A stretch of DNA of 39,393 nt. Origin: Bacteroidota bacterium. Lineage in GTDB: Bacteria > Bacteroidota > Bacteroidia > 2-12-FULL-35-15. Position 1 is the stretch's first letter, and every line of letters begins with the position of its first letter. The stretch spans positions 1 through 39,393 of the forward strand of contig JAJTCJ010000060.1 of assembly GCA_021323165.1 (NCBI GenBank), written 5' to 3'. Position numbers and translations under genes: made by a program. Shown here in pieces: positions 1-9,317 of this stretch. The notes under the pieces are model-generated. The model saw only the letters and a program-made list of their open reading frames with translations, did not search any database and was not told the DNA's origin.

Positions 1-20
1 TGTTCAGTTTGTTGTGTCAT
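1..20 (-). CDS. 5' end of an unidentified gene (partial, runs off window)
   Basis: On the minus strand an ATG at 20-18 opens a frame (MTQQTE...) that leaves the window after six codons. It is supported only by the promoter-like element TAATTTTG about 29 bases upstream (49-56, minus strand), which matches the Bacteroidota -7 consensus TAnnTTTG. It is too short to identify. The gene would lie downstream of the DUF4249 lipoprotein gene on the same strand, but with its own promoter. Confidence 0.4.
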
Positions 21-48
21 AAAAATTTATTCTGGTAAAATAGAAAGA

Positions 49-56
49 CAAAATTA
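49..56 (-). promoter_or_regulatory. Bacteroidota -7 element TAATTTTG
   Basis: Minus-strand TAATTTTG fits TAnnTTTG exactly. It lies between the end of the DUF4249 gene and the ATG at 20, leaving a leader of roughly 20-25 bases. I see no clear -33 TTTG. Confidence 0.4.
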
Positions 57-94
57 CAATTAGTTTCAGTACTCTTTTTTTATTTTATAAACAA

Positions 95-967
95 TTAATG
101 AGGCATTATAGTATCATATGTTGCACCGAATCCCGCAAACACACCTAATGCTCCTCCTTTAATGTTTGATAATATAGTTACAGGTGAAGCGAATGGATTT
201 CCATTGTTGGAAAGGGCATTCTCAAATGTTGTATAAAAATCCTTTGAGTCTTTATCAATCGTACAGAACTTTATATAGATCGTGTCATCTATTGTATAAT
301 ATCCGCGGGCAAGAGAATCGTTTTCGTAAGTGTTTACAGCATCAGTAGGATCATATCCTTTAGAATAAGCGAACTCGAATCCTACTCCATCAACATATTT
401 ATCATCCCATGTGGCACCATAAGGAGCGAGGTATCTTCTGTCACTCGGCCTTTTCGCATACCAGCGGTAATTATTTCCTAATCCGGCCGGCTCTGATATA
501 AAAGCATTGGCAAATCCAAGTGTATCGTGTGGAGGTTGAGGTTTCCACCAGACAGAATCAAGCGCGATCGGTGAAGGGATAGTTGTTTGTGCGGTATAAG
601 TTATTCCGTTCTGAACTACCGTAAGAAAATAAGTCCCACCCGGAACACCAACAATAATATTACCCTGATATACAACACCAAGTGACGAAGCACTGTCAAT
701 TGCCAGGTTCAATGTTTCAGTTGTAGTTCCGTCAGACAAAGTAACTACAGCGTCAAGCACGTAAAAATCATTTACATTCTGATTCTGGACAGAAGAAAAC
801 AAAGGAATACTCTTGGTAATAATCACCTGCGCAGTCTTTCCATTTTCAATACTTCCTTCAATTACTAATTTCTTGTCTGCATTAGGCAGCTTAACATCTA
901 TCTTCTCTGTACAAGATGAAAAGTACAGGATCAGGCATGTTGAAATAAAAAGAAAAATATTTTTCAT
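95..967 (-). CDS. DUF4249-family outer-membrane lipoprotein
   Basis: A 290-residue protein with a lipoprotein signal: a hydrophobic run at residues 4-16 and a lipobox-like FSSC ending at Cys19. The following CTEKIDVKLP...KLVIEGSIENG is the typical opening of DUF4249 proteins, which are beta-rich, surface-associated and usually encoded beside a TonB-dependent receptor, much as SusD sits beside SusC. The start is 11 bases after the receptor's stop codon, so the two are one operon. The ligand is unknown. Family assignment rests on the N-terminal pattern and context. Confidence 0.8.
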   Translation of the reverse strand: MKNIFLFISTCLILYFSSCTEKIDVKLPNADKKLVIEGSIENGKTAQVIITKSIPLFSSVQNQNVNDFYVLDAVVTLSDGTTTETLNLAIDSASSLGVVYQGNIIVGVPGGTYFLTVVQNGITYTAQTTIPSPIALDSVWWKPQPPHDTLGFANAFISEPAGLGNNYRWYAKRPSDRRYLAPYGATWDDKYVDGVGFEFAYSKGYDPTDAVNTYENDSLARGYYTIDDTIYIKFCTIDKDSKDFYTTFENALSNNGNPFASPVTILSNIKGGALGVFAGFGATYDTIMPH

Positions 968-978
968 TTAAGCTGAGT

Positions 979-3474
979 TTAAAATTTAAAATTCCATGTT
1001 GCTGAAGGAAGAAAACCAAAAAGGTAGATCTGTTTTGCAGAGATGCTCAGGTTACCCTGAGTTACGCTTCCTTCATTAGCGAAATAAATTATATACGGAT
1101 TGTGTCTGTTATAAACATTGTAGATACTAAAGTTCCAGCTCGACTCATAATTTTTGGCCCAGCGTTTTGGAACCTGAAGCGTAGAAATATCTTTTCCTTT
1201 CGCTTCGTATTTTTTTGTGAGTTTGATCTTTCTCTTTTCGATCTTCTTTGAACGGTCAGGAGTATAAGTCGCTGACAGATCCATTCTATGATAAGCAGGC
1301 ATACGGTATGCATTTCTCGCACTGTAATCATAAGTCACATTTCCATCAACCACAAAATAAGAAGTAGGGATCGTGATTGCATTACCTGTTCCGTACACCC
1401 ATATTAACGAGAATGTCCATTTGGTGCTTAGGTCATAACTAAGCACTAGCGATGCATCGTGACGCCTGTCGTATTTAGCAAAGAATTCTTTTCCCTGATT
1501 CAGATCTTTAAAAGTACGTTTGGTATATGATAAAGTATATCCGACCCAACCATTGAATTTCCCAAGGCGTTTTTTCACAAAAAGCTCCACTCCGTATGCC
1601 TGACCTTTTCCGAAAACGAAATCTTTGTCAGTGTTATCATTAACTGAGTTTCCGGGGATAGATCCATCGCGGTATTCGATCTGATTTTGAAAATCTTTAT
1701 AATAAACTTCAACAGAAGTTTCATATTTATTATCCAGGAAATTTCTGAAATATCCCACAGAATACTGTGAACCTTTCTGAGGCTTTACTATATCAGTACA
1801 AGGAACCCAGGTATCGATCGGAAGTGTAACTGCAGATAATGAAGCAAGATGAATATATTGAAGATTATAAGTGTAAGAAGCTTTTACAGATGATTTAGAA
1901 TTTATACTGTAACGAATGTTAAAGCGAGGCTCCAAACCGCCATAATCGGCAACCTTTTGATTTTTCTTATAATGAATGGTGTCTTTATTCTGTCCTGTGA
2001 AAGGATCTTTAATATAACGATCGAATGGGCCAACCTGCATGAAATAAGAATAACGTAATCCCAGATGCACTTTTAATTTATCGGTCACATCAAAATCGTC
2101 CGATAAATAAACAGCCATATCGTGCGCATATTGTTTTTTAACACCACCAAGATCGAATACCGTTTCACCCTGTTTAGCTGTAGCACTTGTAGGAGTGAAA
2201 GTATGATAGATATAATTAGCACCGAATTTCACTTCATGCCTGATAGTAGGAAAATATCCGAAATCAACTTTTGCGTTCCAGTCGCGGATACCGGAAAATA
2301 ATTTAAGTTCAAATCCACTTTGATTCACGCCAAATAAAAACTTGTAATCACTGAAGATGCCGGATACATTCATAAAAAGCTTATTGCTGAATAAGTGATT
2401 CCATCTAAGAACTCCGGTCCCGTTTCCCCAGGAAACACCAAGTTTAAAATCAGCTTTCGGATCTCCGAAATTCATAACATCACGACCAAAATAACCACTG
2501 GCAAAGATCCTGTCCTTATCAGACAACCTATAATTTACCTTGGCATTAAAATCATAAAAATAAAGTCCGGATTTTTTTAGTCCCTGCGCAGCATCACTTT
2601 TAAGATTACCGATAGTAATGAAACCTTTAGCTAATTCTGTAAGGTAAGTTCGTCTTGCGGAAACAATAAATGAGCTGACATCTTTTTTGATCGGGCCCTG
2701 CACCGTTAGACGTGAAGAGATGATCCCGATCCCGCCTTCTGCGCGATATTCTTTATTATTTCCTTCCTTCATGGAAATGTCAAGAACGGAAGCAAGCCGG
2801 CCGCCATACTGTGCCGGCATTCCTCCTTTGATAAGATTAATACTTTTAACGGCATCACCATTAAACACAGAAAAGAAACCAAGAAGATGGGCCGCATTAT
2901 AAACCACAGCCTCATCAAGGAGAACAAGATTCTGATCAGGACCGCCACCTCTTACGTAAAAACCGGTGTTGCCATCACCGCTGGATTTAACACCCGGCAA
3001 AAGCTGGATTGTTTTGAGAACATCCACTTCACCCATAAAAGCAGGAAGCTTTTTGATCTCTTCCATATCAAGCTTAACTGCTCCCATTGTTGTGCTGGAA
3101 ACATTCTTATCGCTTTTTTCGGAAGTCACTTCAACTTCTTTTGCATTAATGGCTGAAGGCTGCAACTCTACATTGATGCGCAGATCTTTATCAAGAGTAA
3201 TTTCTTTTTCGAAGTTCTGGTAACCGATATATGAAACGATAAGATGATATTTCCCTTGCTCTACGGTTATAGAATAAAATCCGTATTGATTTGTGTTTCC
3301 ACCTTTTAATAATTCTTTCACATATACGTTTGCACCGATACTATATTCACCATTAGATGCATCTTTCACATAACCGCTTATTGTAAATGTTTTTTTTTCC
3401 TGTGATCTTCCGACAGAAATTAACAGGAATAAAAAAAAGAAAGAGATTATAAACTTTGAATATTTTAAACCCAT
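979..3474 (-). CDS. TonB-dependent outer-membrane receptor with carboxypeptidase-regulatory-like N-domain
   Basis: An 831-residue protein. Residues 1-24 are a signal peptide ending near RSQ. A carboxypeptidase-regulatory-like beta domain follows (about 28-110, opening FTISGYVKDASNGE), then the plug (about 125-240, with the VRGGGPDQNLVLLDE segment), then a 22-strand-type barrel ending in aromatic Phe (WNFKF), as expected for Bam insertion. I chose the ATG at 3474: the upstream in-frame TTG at 3513 is part of a promoter element and would put charged residues ahead of the signal peptide. The receptor takes up an unknown substrate with TonB energy, and the partner DUF4249 lipoprotein is encoded directly downstream. 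Confidence 0.9.
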   Translation of the reverse strand: MGLKYSKFIISFFFLFLLISVGRSQEKKTFTISGYVKDASNGEYSIGANVYVKELLKGGNTNQYGFYSITVEQGKYHLIVSYIGYQNFEKEITLDKDLRINVELQPSAINAKEVEVTSEKSDKNVSSTTMGAVKLDMEEIKKLPAFMGEVDVLKTIQLLPGVKSSGDGNTGFYVRGGGPDQNLVLLDEAVVYNAAHLLGFFSVFNGDAVKSINLIKGGMPAQYGGRLASVLDISMKEGNNKEYRAEGGIGIISSRLTVQGPIKKDVSSFIVSARRTYLTELAKGFITIGNLKSDAAQGLKKSGLYFYDFNAKVNYRLSDKDRIFASGYFGRDVMNFGDPKADFKLGVSWGNGTGVLRWNHLFSNKLFMNVSGIFSDYKFLFGVNQSGFELKLFSGIRDWNAKVDFGYFPTIRHEVKFGANYIYHTFTPTSATAKQGETVFDLGGVKKQYAHDMAVYLSDDFDVTDKLKVHLGLRYSYFMQVGPFDRYIKDPFTGQNKDTIHYKKNQKVADYGGLEPRFNIRYSINSKSSVKASYTYNLQYIHLASLSAVTLPIDTWVPCTDIVKPQKGSQYSVGYFRNFLDNKYETSVEVYYKDFQNQIEYRDGSIPGNSVNDNTDKDFVFGKGQAYGVELFVKKRLGKFNGWVGYTLSYTKRTFKDLNQGKEFFAKYDRRHDASLVLSYDLSTKWTFSLIWVYGTGNAITIPTSYFVVDGNVTYDYSARNAYRMPAYHRMDLSATYTPDRSKKIEKRKIKLTKKYEAKGKDISTLQVPKRWAKNYESSWNFSIYNVYNRHNPYIIYFANEGSVTQGNLSISAKQIYLFGFLPSATWNFKF

Positions 3475-3510
3475 AAGAAAATAATTAAAAGCGGTTTTTT
3501 TACCGAGGTG

Positions 3511-3518
3511 CAAATTTA
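3511..3518 (-). promoter_or_regulatory. Bacteroidota -7 element TAAATTTG for the TonB receptor operon
   Basis: Minus-strand TAAATTTG lies 36 bases upstream of the ATG at 3474. It overlaps the TTG that would otherwise extend the receptor gene, which argues for the internal ATG as the start. Confidence 0.5.
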
Positions 3519-3570
3519 ATCTATATTAACAAGTCGGAGGATTATATTGTTTTAAAACGCGACAAAACTA

Positions 3571-3600
3571 CGGAAACCTTTTTCGGCTTCAAAGTTTCCG
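3571..3600. repeat. Imperfect hairpin in divergent intergenic region
   Basis: CGGAAACCTTT and AAAGTTTCCG pair around a TTCGGCTTC-type loop with a single bulged base. It lies between the divergent TonB receptor gene and the 3691 gene. There is no T-tract, so it is not a standard terminator; it could be an operator or RNA leader structure. Confidence 0.35.
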
Positions 3601-3678
3601 CATATAATTTATCGGCTTCCTTAAAGCCTTTAATTCATGGAGGAATCAGGGGAATGCGTTAATATCTGACAATTTTCT

Positions 3679-3686
3679 TACCTTTG
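3679..3686 (+). promoter_or_regulatory. Bacteroidota -7 element TACCTTTG abutting a start codon
   Basis: TACCTTTG matches TAnnTTTG and ends four bases before the ATG at 3691. Transcription from it would begin at or next to the A of the ATG, giving a leaderless message. Confidence 0.5.
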
Positions 3687-3690
3687 CCGA

Positions 3691-4038
3691 ATGTTAAACA
3701 AATGCATTCGCTATTCTATTCTAGTGGCAGTTCTTATATCTGTCACTATCGGGAAGAGTTATGCAGTGTCCGCCAAAATACTGCAACCGGACAATAATGA
3801 AATCATTAAAAGTGTTGTTCTATCTGAAACAAAAGGCATAATTGAAAGTTTGCCTCAGATCTCAAACGGAGGATCGTTTCAGCAGATCATATTCAAACTA
3901 AAGAATTCATTTGGAAATAATTCATCATTTTCCTGTAAACACAGGATTACCGCAGCCTTAATAGAACAAATTCATACTTTCAGTAATGAAAGATCCGTTT
4001 GTTCGATTTATATGATCAATTGCTGCATGCTCATTTGA
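3691..4038 (+). CDS. Small exported protein, function unknown
   Basis: A 115-residue product that I do not recognise. Residues 1-26 form a credible signal peptide (hydrophobic ILVAVLISVTIG, ending KSYAVSA). The rest is polar, with a short Cys-containing tail (CSIY...NCC). There are no metal-binding or catalytic motifs. The start codon sits directly behind a -7 promoter element, and no coding alternative on the other strand competes. It may form a unit with the 34-residue ORF and yitT downstream, but an 18-base palindrome lies between them. Confidence 0.5.
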   Translation: MLNKCIRYSILVAVLISVTIGKSYAVSAKILQPDNNEIIKSVVLSETKGIIESLPQISNGGSFQQIIFKLKNSFGNNSSFSCKHRITAALIEQIHTFSNERSVCSIYMINCCMLI

Positions 4039-4069
4039 TCCTTTCTTTAATTATTGAATTATTTACCTA

Positions 4070-4087
4070 GCAGATCTTTAGATCTGC
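4070..4087. promoter_or_regulatory. Perfect 8-base inverted repeat
   Basis: GCAGATCT-TT-AGATCTGC is a perfect dyad with a two-base centre, lying 31 bases downstream of the 3691 gene and 34 bases upstream of the 34-residue ORF. It lacks a T-tract, so an operator for a dimeric regulator is at least as likely as a weak terminator. Confidence 0.4.
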
Positions 4088-4120
4088 CGGAATTATTAAT
4101 TTATTTTAAAGAAAGAAAAC

Positions 4121-4225
4121 ATGAATCAACCGAATGAAGAAAAAGGTACCGGTATCGGTCCCGTAGTTATAATATCTCTAGCAATAATTGCTGTTTTAAT
4201 TGTATTAAAGTTCCTAATCGATTAA
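4121..4225 (+). CDS. 34-residue single-pass membrane microprotein
   Basis: A short frame preceded by a purine-rich AAAGAAAGAAAAC. It encodes a charged N-terminus (MNQPNEEKGTG) followed by one hydrophobic helix (VVIISLAIIAVLIVLKFLI) and ends three bases before the yitT start. The clean hydrophilic-then-hydrophobic layout and the position at the head of the yitT gene favour a real gene. The function is unknown; it may assist its membrane-protein neighbour. Confidence 0.5.
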   Translation: MNQPNEEKGTGIGPVVIISLAIIAVLIVLKFLID

Positions 4226-4228
4226 GAA

Positions 4229-5191
4229 ATGAATCCATTATTTCAACAGATCTTAATTAAATCTTCCCAAAAAGGGAACAAGGAAACCTTGAGCGATTAT
4301 AATGCTGCAAAAGAGTTTTACAGGTTCAAGATAGACGGGATCCATTTTATCAAAAATCTTTTTTTGATCCTTATCGCCATCTTTTCTGCAGGCTTCGGAT
4401 TAAAAAGTTTTTTACTTCCCAATTCTTTTATTGACGGAGGTGTTACAGGGATCTCTTTACTTGTAACAGAGCTTACAGGTGTCCCACTCTCCATCCTTAT
4501 CGTGGTCATTAATCTCCCGTTCGTTATCCTTGGGTTTAAACAAATAGGGAAAGCTTTCGCATTTAAAAGCATTGCTGCGATCTGCGGTCTGGCTTTGGTG
4601 ATCACTTTCGTTAATTATCCGGTCATTACCTCTGATAAATTACTAGTTTCAGTTTTCGGAGGTTTCTTTATCGGAGCGGGGATCGGCTTTGCAGTAAGAG
4701 GGGGAGCTGTACTTGACGGAACAGAAATCCTGGCGGTATATCTTACCAAAAGACTTGGTTTAACTATTGGTGATATCATTTTGATATTTAATATTATGAT
4801 CTTTTCCATAGCTGCGTATCTGCTTTCTGTAGAAACAGCTTTGTATTCTATCCTTACCTATCTTGCTGCCGCGAAAACAGTTGATTTTATCATTGAAGGT
4901 GTGGAAGAATATATTGGTGTAACCATAGTTTCAGCACACAGTGATGCAATCAGAATCATGATCACCGAAACTTTAGGACGAGGCGTTACTATTTACAGTG
5001 GGAAAAGAGGATTTGGCAAGCGTGGGGATAACTTAAGTGAAATTGATATCGTTTACACTGTGCTTACAAGGCTGGAAATTTCGAAATTGCATACCGAAAT
5101 AGAAAAAATAGATGCAAACGCATTTATTGTGATGAACAGAGTAAAAGATACAAAAGGCGGAATTATTAAAAAAAGACCGTTAAAACAGTAA
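4229..5191 (+). CDS. YitT-family membrane protein (DUF161/DUF2179)
   Basis: A 320-residue integral membrane protein. About 40 polar residues come first, then five to six hydrophobic segments with the family pattern of Gly-rich turns (LPNSFIDGGVTGISL, GAGIGFAVRGGAVLDGTEILA). The soluble C-terminal DUF2179 domain starts around residue 230 (EYIGVTIVSAHSDAIRIMI...GRGVTIYSG). YitT proteins are widespread inner-membrane proteins with no settled transport substrate. The gene begins three bases after the microprotein stop, and the RND transporter gene follows after 34 bases. Confidence 0.85.
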   Translation: MNPLFQQILIKSSQKGNKETLSDYNAAKEFYRFKIDGIHFIKNLFLILIAIFSAGFGLKSFLLPNSFIDGGVTGISLLVTELTGVPLSILIVVINLPFVILGFKQIGKAFAFKSIAAICGLALVITFVNYPVITSDKLLVSVFGGFFIGAGIGFAVRGGAVLDGTEILAVYLTKRLGLTIGDIILIFNIMIFSIAAYLLSVETALYSILTYLAAAKTVDFIIEGVEEYIGVTIVSAHSDAIRIMITETLGRGVTIYSGKRGFGKRGDNLSEIDIVYTVLTRLEISKLHTEIEKIDANAFIVMNRVKDTKGGIIKKRPLKQ

Positions 5192-5225
5192 ATTTGGATT
5201 TTAATTCAACAAACACTTTTAATTT

Positions 5226-7583
5226 ATGTGGGAATATTTTGCCGGAAAGATCTTAAGAAATAAACTAATCTGTATTGCAGTGATCTCTGCTATTACAGCT
5301 TTCATGATATATGAAACTTGTCAGATCAAACTTTCATATGATTTCGCAAAGGTCCTTCCGGCTGATGACCCGTCTTATATGGGCTACATGGATTTCAAAA
5401 AGAAATTCGGTGAAGATGGCAATGTAATGGTGATCGGATTCAGCAGCCCCAATCTTTTTGAACCAAAGCTTTTTAATGACTGGAGTAAACTCAATTCTGA
5501 TATCAAATCAATTAAAGGTATCAAAGAAGTTTTGTCGCTTGCCAGTCTTTACAATGTTTACCGAAATGACAGTCTGAATAAATTTGAATTCAAGCCCATC
5601 ACTCCGGATGCTTCATATTCAGGAGCGCAACTGGATTCGATACAACAATTAGTTTATTCTCTTCCATTTTATGAAGGGCTTGTTTACAACAAAGAAACAG
5701 GTGCCACTTTAATGGCTATTACTTTTAACAACCAGGATCTGAACAGCGCTCACCGCCTTGAGATGGTAAGAGATATTGTTTCTGCAACAGATGTATTCGC
5801 TAAAAACAATAATTTAAAAATTCATTATTCCGGTATGCCATACATACGTTCGCACGTGATGGAAAAGGTTTCCGGAGAGATGGGTTTATTCATGGCATTG
5901 GCCGTGATCGTTACTGCAGTAATTCTTTGGTTATTCTTCAAGTCTCTATCTTCTGTTGTGGTATCGTTAATCGTTGCTGCTATCGGTGTGGTTTGGTCAC
6001 TTGGTGTAATGCAGCTTTTCGGTTACAGGATCACTATTCTTTCCGGATTGATCCCACCGCTTATTATTGTCATAGGTATACCGAACTGCGTTTTTCTTAT
6101 CAATAAATATCATGCAGAATATGTGAAGCACAATAATAAGATCAAGGCTTTATCAAGAACGATTGCATCAATGGGTGGAACGCTGTTTCTTGCAAACGTA
6201 ACAACAGCGATAGGTTTCGGAGTTTTATATTATACGAACAGTCCGCTGCTTGTTGAGTTTGGTGTTATTTCTGCAATTGGTGTAATGCTGACTTTCCTGA
6301 TCAGTATTGTAATTGCTCCGATATTCCTGAATTTTATTGCTGTACCAAAACCAAAACATACAACACATCTTGAAGCGAAGTACATCAACAAATTCCTCGC
6401 AAAGGTTGATTTTTGGGTACAGAACCGAAGGATTCAGATCTACATTGTTATCGGGATCATAACGCTGATCGGTTTTTGGGGAATCACAAAAATGAATGTC
6501 CTTGGTTATGTGGTGGATGATCTCCCAAAGAAAGATCCTGTTTATGAAGATCTCGGCTTTTTCGAAAAGAACTTCAAAGGAGTGTTGCCATTCGAGATTG
6601 TGATCGATACTAAAAAACCTGAGGGTGTATTTAGCGATAACGCGGTCATTCTTTATAAGATCAACAAGCTTCAAAAAACGTTTGCAAATTATCCTGAATT
6701 TTCCGAGCCGCTTTCCCTTGCAGAAGGTGTAAAGTTCTCTTACCAGGCTTATCGTGGCGGTGATCCGAAATATTACAAAGTTCCGGGAGCATCCGATCTT
6801 AAAGCACTTTCAGAATATACGGGAACGCTAACCGGGCAACAAAGCAAACTGAAATTCTTTATCGACAGTACAAAACAATTTACCCGCATTAGCTTTCAAA
6901 TGGCGGATGTCGGATCTGTACGTATAAAAGAATTGGTAAAAGAACTGAAGCCTAAGATCGACAGTATTTTTCCTCCGGAAGAATTCCGTGTTGAATTAAC
7001 GGGACATAGTCTGGTGTTTCTTAAATCGAATGATTATTTACTAAAAAACCTTTATGAAAGTTTAGCGATTGAGATCATTCTTGAAACGCTTGTCGCGCTT
7101 GCGTTATTCAGATCCATCCGCATCATTGTACTTTCAAAGATTCCTGTACTAATTCCATTAGTGATCACTGCAGGAGTGATGGGTTTTCTCGCGATCAATT
7201 TTAAACCTACAACAATATTGATCTTCAGTATTGCATTTGGTATCTCATCCGATGGGACAATTTATTTCCTTACAAAGTATCGCCAGGAATTAAAAGTGAA
7301 AGGAAGAAGTGTTGCTCAGGCTATCTCAGTTACAATCAGGGAAACCGGATTAAGTATGATCTACACTGCGATCATCTTATTTTCAGGCTTTGCAATTTTT
7401 GCAGCATCAAGCTTCGGAGGAACTGTTGCGTTGGGAATCTTGGTTTCATTAACTCTGCTTGTAGCAATGTTCACTAACCTGGTAATGCTTCCAGCAATTT
7501 TGTTATCAATTGATAAGCGACAAAGCAGACGAGAAGCATTGAAGAAACCACTGATAGATATTTCGGATGATAGTGAAAACTAA
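5226..7583 (+). CDS. RND-superfamily transporter with MMPL domains
   Basis: A 785-residue permease built as two repeats. Each has one N-terminal membrane helix, a large periplasmic loop (about 35-220 and about 425-615), and a block of five helices (about 225-375 and about 620-765). The helix blocks show the sterol-sensing/MMPL character (IPPLIIVIGIPNCVFLINKY; FSIAFGISSDGTIYFLTKY). Homologues export lipids or hydrophobic compounds using the proton gradient, but the substrate here cannot be told. It follows yitT closely and is followed by a strong terminator. The length is typical for single-chain MMPL exporters of Bacteroidota. Confidence 0.88.
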   Translation: MWEYFAGKILRNKLICIAVISAITAFMIYETCQIKLSYDFAKVLPADDPSYMGYMDFKKKFGEDGNVMVIGFSSPNLFEPKLFNDWSKLNSDIKSIKGIKEVLSLASLYNVYRNDSLNKFEFKPITPDASYSGAQLDSIQQLVYSLPFYEGLVYNKETGATLMAITFNNQDLNSAHRLEMVRDIVSATDVFAKNNNLKIHYSGMPYIRSHVMEKVSGEMGLFMALAVIVTAVILWLFFKSLSSVVVSLIVAAIGVVWSLGVMQLFGYRITILSGLIPPLIIVIGIPNCVFLINKYHAEYVKHNNKIKALSRTIASMGGTLFLANVTTAIGFGVLYYTNSPLLVEFGVISAIGVMLTFLISIVIAPIFLNFIAVPKPKHTTHLEAKYINKFLAKVDFWVQNRRIQIYIVIGIITLIGFWGITKMNVLGYVVDDLPKKDPVYEDLGFFEKNFKGVLPFEIVIDTKKPEGVFSDNAVILYKINKLQKTFANYPEFSEPLSLAEGVKFSYQAYRGGDPKYYKVPGASDLKALSEYTGTLTGQQSKLKFFIDSTKQFTRISFQMADVGSVRIKELVKELKPKIDSIFPPEEFRVELTGHSLVFLKSNDYLLKNLYESLAIEIILETLVALALFRSIRIIVLSKIPVLIPLVITAGVMGFLAINFKPTTILIFSIAFGISSDGTIYFLTKYRQELKVKGRSVAQAISVTIRETGLSMIYTAIILFSGFAIFAASSFGGTVALGILVSLTLLVAMFTNLVMLPAILLSIDKRQSRREALKKPLIDISDDSEN

Positions 7584-7612
7584 AGAATGATGGCTGATTC
7601 AGGCCTTTAAAT

Positions 7613-7643
7613 AAAAAAGCACGTATATGATACGTGCTTTTTT
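7613..7643. terminator. Bidirectional rho-independent terminator
   Basis: GCACGTAT-ATG-ATACGTGC is a perfect 8-base stem, with an A-run before (7613-7618) and a T-run after (7638-7643). It can therefore stop the plus-strand transporter transcript and the convergent minus-strand desaturase transcript. Confidence 0.85.
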
Positions 7644-7663
7644 ATTTATTTGAAAACATTTTA

Positions 7664-8395
7664 TTAATTCTCTCTCCGAATCTTTATGATTCTAACCCAA
7701 GAAAGTACTTTGATCACAGAATAAGAAGGATCGATCTCATACCATTTCTTAGCGAAATTTAAGCTGTTAGGACTCTTATGATGGTTGTTCTGAAACAACT
7801 CGCCTAACATCAGGATATCAATTGGTAATGAGTTCTTACTATGATCATCATTATCATAATTTGAATAACCGTATTTATGTCCGCACCAGTTCACTACTGC
7901 ACCATGAATTGGTCCCATCAGGAAATGTATAGGAAGCAATAAATACTGCCACCATTCTGTCGCGAAATAATAATAGAATACAAAATACAAAACACCAAAA
8001 CCAATTCTCACCAGCCACATATCGCTGATCTTGTCCATTAAAGGCCAAACAGGATAATCACCACGGAAAGGTTTTTCAGGCTCCACATTTCTTGAAACAA
8101 AATCAAAATAGATCTTCTTTGTGTGCCACATCATACCAAACACATCCTTAAAGAAGTGAGGCGAATGAGGATCCTTTTCTGTATCACTGTAAGCATGATG
8201 CATACGGTGCAGGATAGCATATCCCCGGGGGTTCAGAAATGAAGAACCCTGAGTAAGAAAGGTGAACATATAAAAGAACTTTTCCCAGAACTTATTCATT
8301 GTGAACATCTTATGGGACGAATATCTATGAAGAAAGAAGGTTTGACAGAAAAGAGAAAGGAACCAATGCAACAGAAAAAACACTAAAATGATCAT
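7664..8395 (-). CDS. Membrane fatty-acid (acyl-CoA) desaturase
   Basis: A 243-residue di-iron desaturase. It carries the three histidine boxes of the family: HRYSSH (23-28), HRMHH (63-67) and NNHH (about 205-208), plus a GHKYG segment. Hydrophobic stretches lie before box 1, after box 1 and at about 125-165, as expected for a helical membrane enzyme with the boxes facing the cytosol. It introduces a double bond into long-chain acyl chains, most likely at delta-9, to tune membrane fluidity. It is a single gene, convergent with the transporter. Confidence 0.9.
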   Translation of the reverse strand: MIILVFFLLHWFLSLFCQTFFLHRYSSHKMFTMNKFWEKFFYMFTFLTQGSSFLNPRGYAILHRMHHAYSDTEKDPHSPHFFKDVFGMMWHTKKIYFDFVSRNVEPEKPFRGDYPVWPLMDKISDMWLVRIGFGVLYFVFYYYFATEWWQYLLLPIHFLMGPIHGAVVNWCGHKYGYSNYDNDDHSKNSLPIDILMLGELFQNNHHKSPNSLNFAKKWYEIDPSYSVIKVLSWVRIIKIRREN

Positions 8396-8512
8396 GATCG
8401 GGTATTAAATTTGAAATTTTCTGCAAGATAAAAAAAAAAGCCGAGGTTCATTGGTTAATTAACATACTTTGGGATCAAATCACAAGCAATTTCGGGATTC
8501 CCGTGGATTTTA

Positions 8513-8520
8513 TATCTTTG
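8513..8520 (+). promoter_or_regulatory. Bacteroidota -7 element TATCTTTG upstream of usp
   Basis: TATCTTTG ends 25 bases before the ATG at 8546 and probably drives the usp-antiporter-miaE unit. Confidence 0.55.
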
Positions 8521-8545
8521 ATGCAAAATCATTGAACAATACAAA

Positions 8546-9314
8546 ATGGACTTAAGTAAATTAAAAAGACGTCCTTCTTATCCTTTCGAAACTATTGCCG
8601 TTGCAATTTCTTTTTCACCAAGTTGTTTACCAATCCTGCTTGAAGCAAAAAGGCTTGCTGATGTTTGCGGAGCTGCATTGCTTTTGTACGATACTTAAAT
8701 TATGCAAATTAAATATTGTTGATCTTCTTGTTCTGGGTGCTCTTGAAAAAGAAAACATTTTAAAATTTTACATTGGATCTATTGCGAGAAACATCAGCCG
8801 GAAAGCAAAATGTTCTGTCCTGCTTTTAACAAATCCTTCTGCAAAGCCACATAAATTCAAAAAATTTGTTGTCAGCGGTGTTGAAAATCCAAAAACAATT
8901 CACACATTAAACACTTCACTTTATCTTGCAAGAAAACTTAATGTTAATGATGTAACTGTTGTTAACGAAGTTCATAATCCCGGACTGGCAATGGCAATCG
9001 CAGAGGACAGTACAGCTCCGGAAGCAAAAGAGATCAAAAAACACATTGCAGAAGATTACACAGAAAACATGGAGGAGCTGATAAGTAAATGCGATGCCGG
9101 TGATATTAAACTGACGGAAAAGATCATTAAAGGGAAGCCCGGTTACGCGATCAGTAAATATGCAAATGATAAAAAGGCAGATCTGCTGGTGATCAATTCA
9201 CCTGATACTAATCTGAACTTATTCGATAGAATTTTCACGCACGACATAGAATTTATACTGGCCGATCTTCCCTGCAATGTACTCATTGTACATTCAAGGG
9301 TGAATGGCGACTAA
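8546..9314 (+). pseudogene. Tandem universal stress protein gene with internal deletion and frame change
   Basis: The real start is the ATG at 8546, which reads 50 codons of a normal UspA N-terminus (FETIAVAISFSPSCLPILLE...CGAALLL) to a stop at 8696. The protein resumes in another frame at about 8688 with ILKLCKLNIVDLLVLGALE and continues to 9314 through the rest of domain 1 and a full second Usp domain (VVSGVENPKTIH...LPCNVLIVHS). Compared with the family, the segment between the first two beta strands and the ILK helix, about 40 residues, is missing, with a net loss of 2 modulo 3. The gene therefore looks like a deletion product rather than a one-base slip. It is tightly followed by the antiporter gene. 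Confidence 0.75.
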
Positions 9315-9317
9315 CCT

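Noticed and set aside
3475..3513. TTG start extending the TonB receptor by 13 residues
   Set aside because: The TTG is the end of the TAAATTTG promoter element; the ATG at 3474 gives a clean signal peptide. The same reasoning rejects the TTG at 13789 and the TTG at 36118.
6225..6674. A 149-codon open frame antisense to the RND/MMPL transporter
   Set aside because: It lies wholly inside a well-supported gene, has no domain-like composition or promoter, and mirrors the coding bias of the sense strand.
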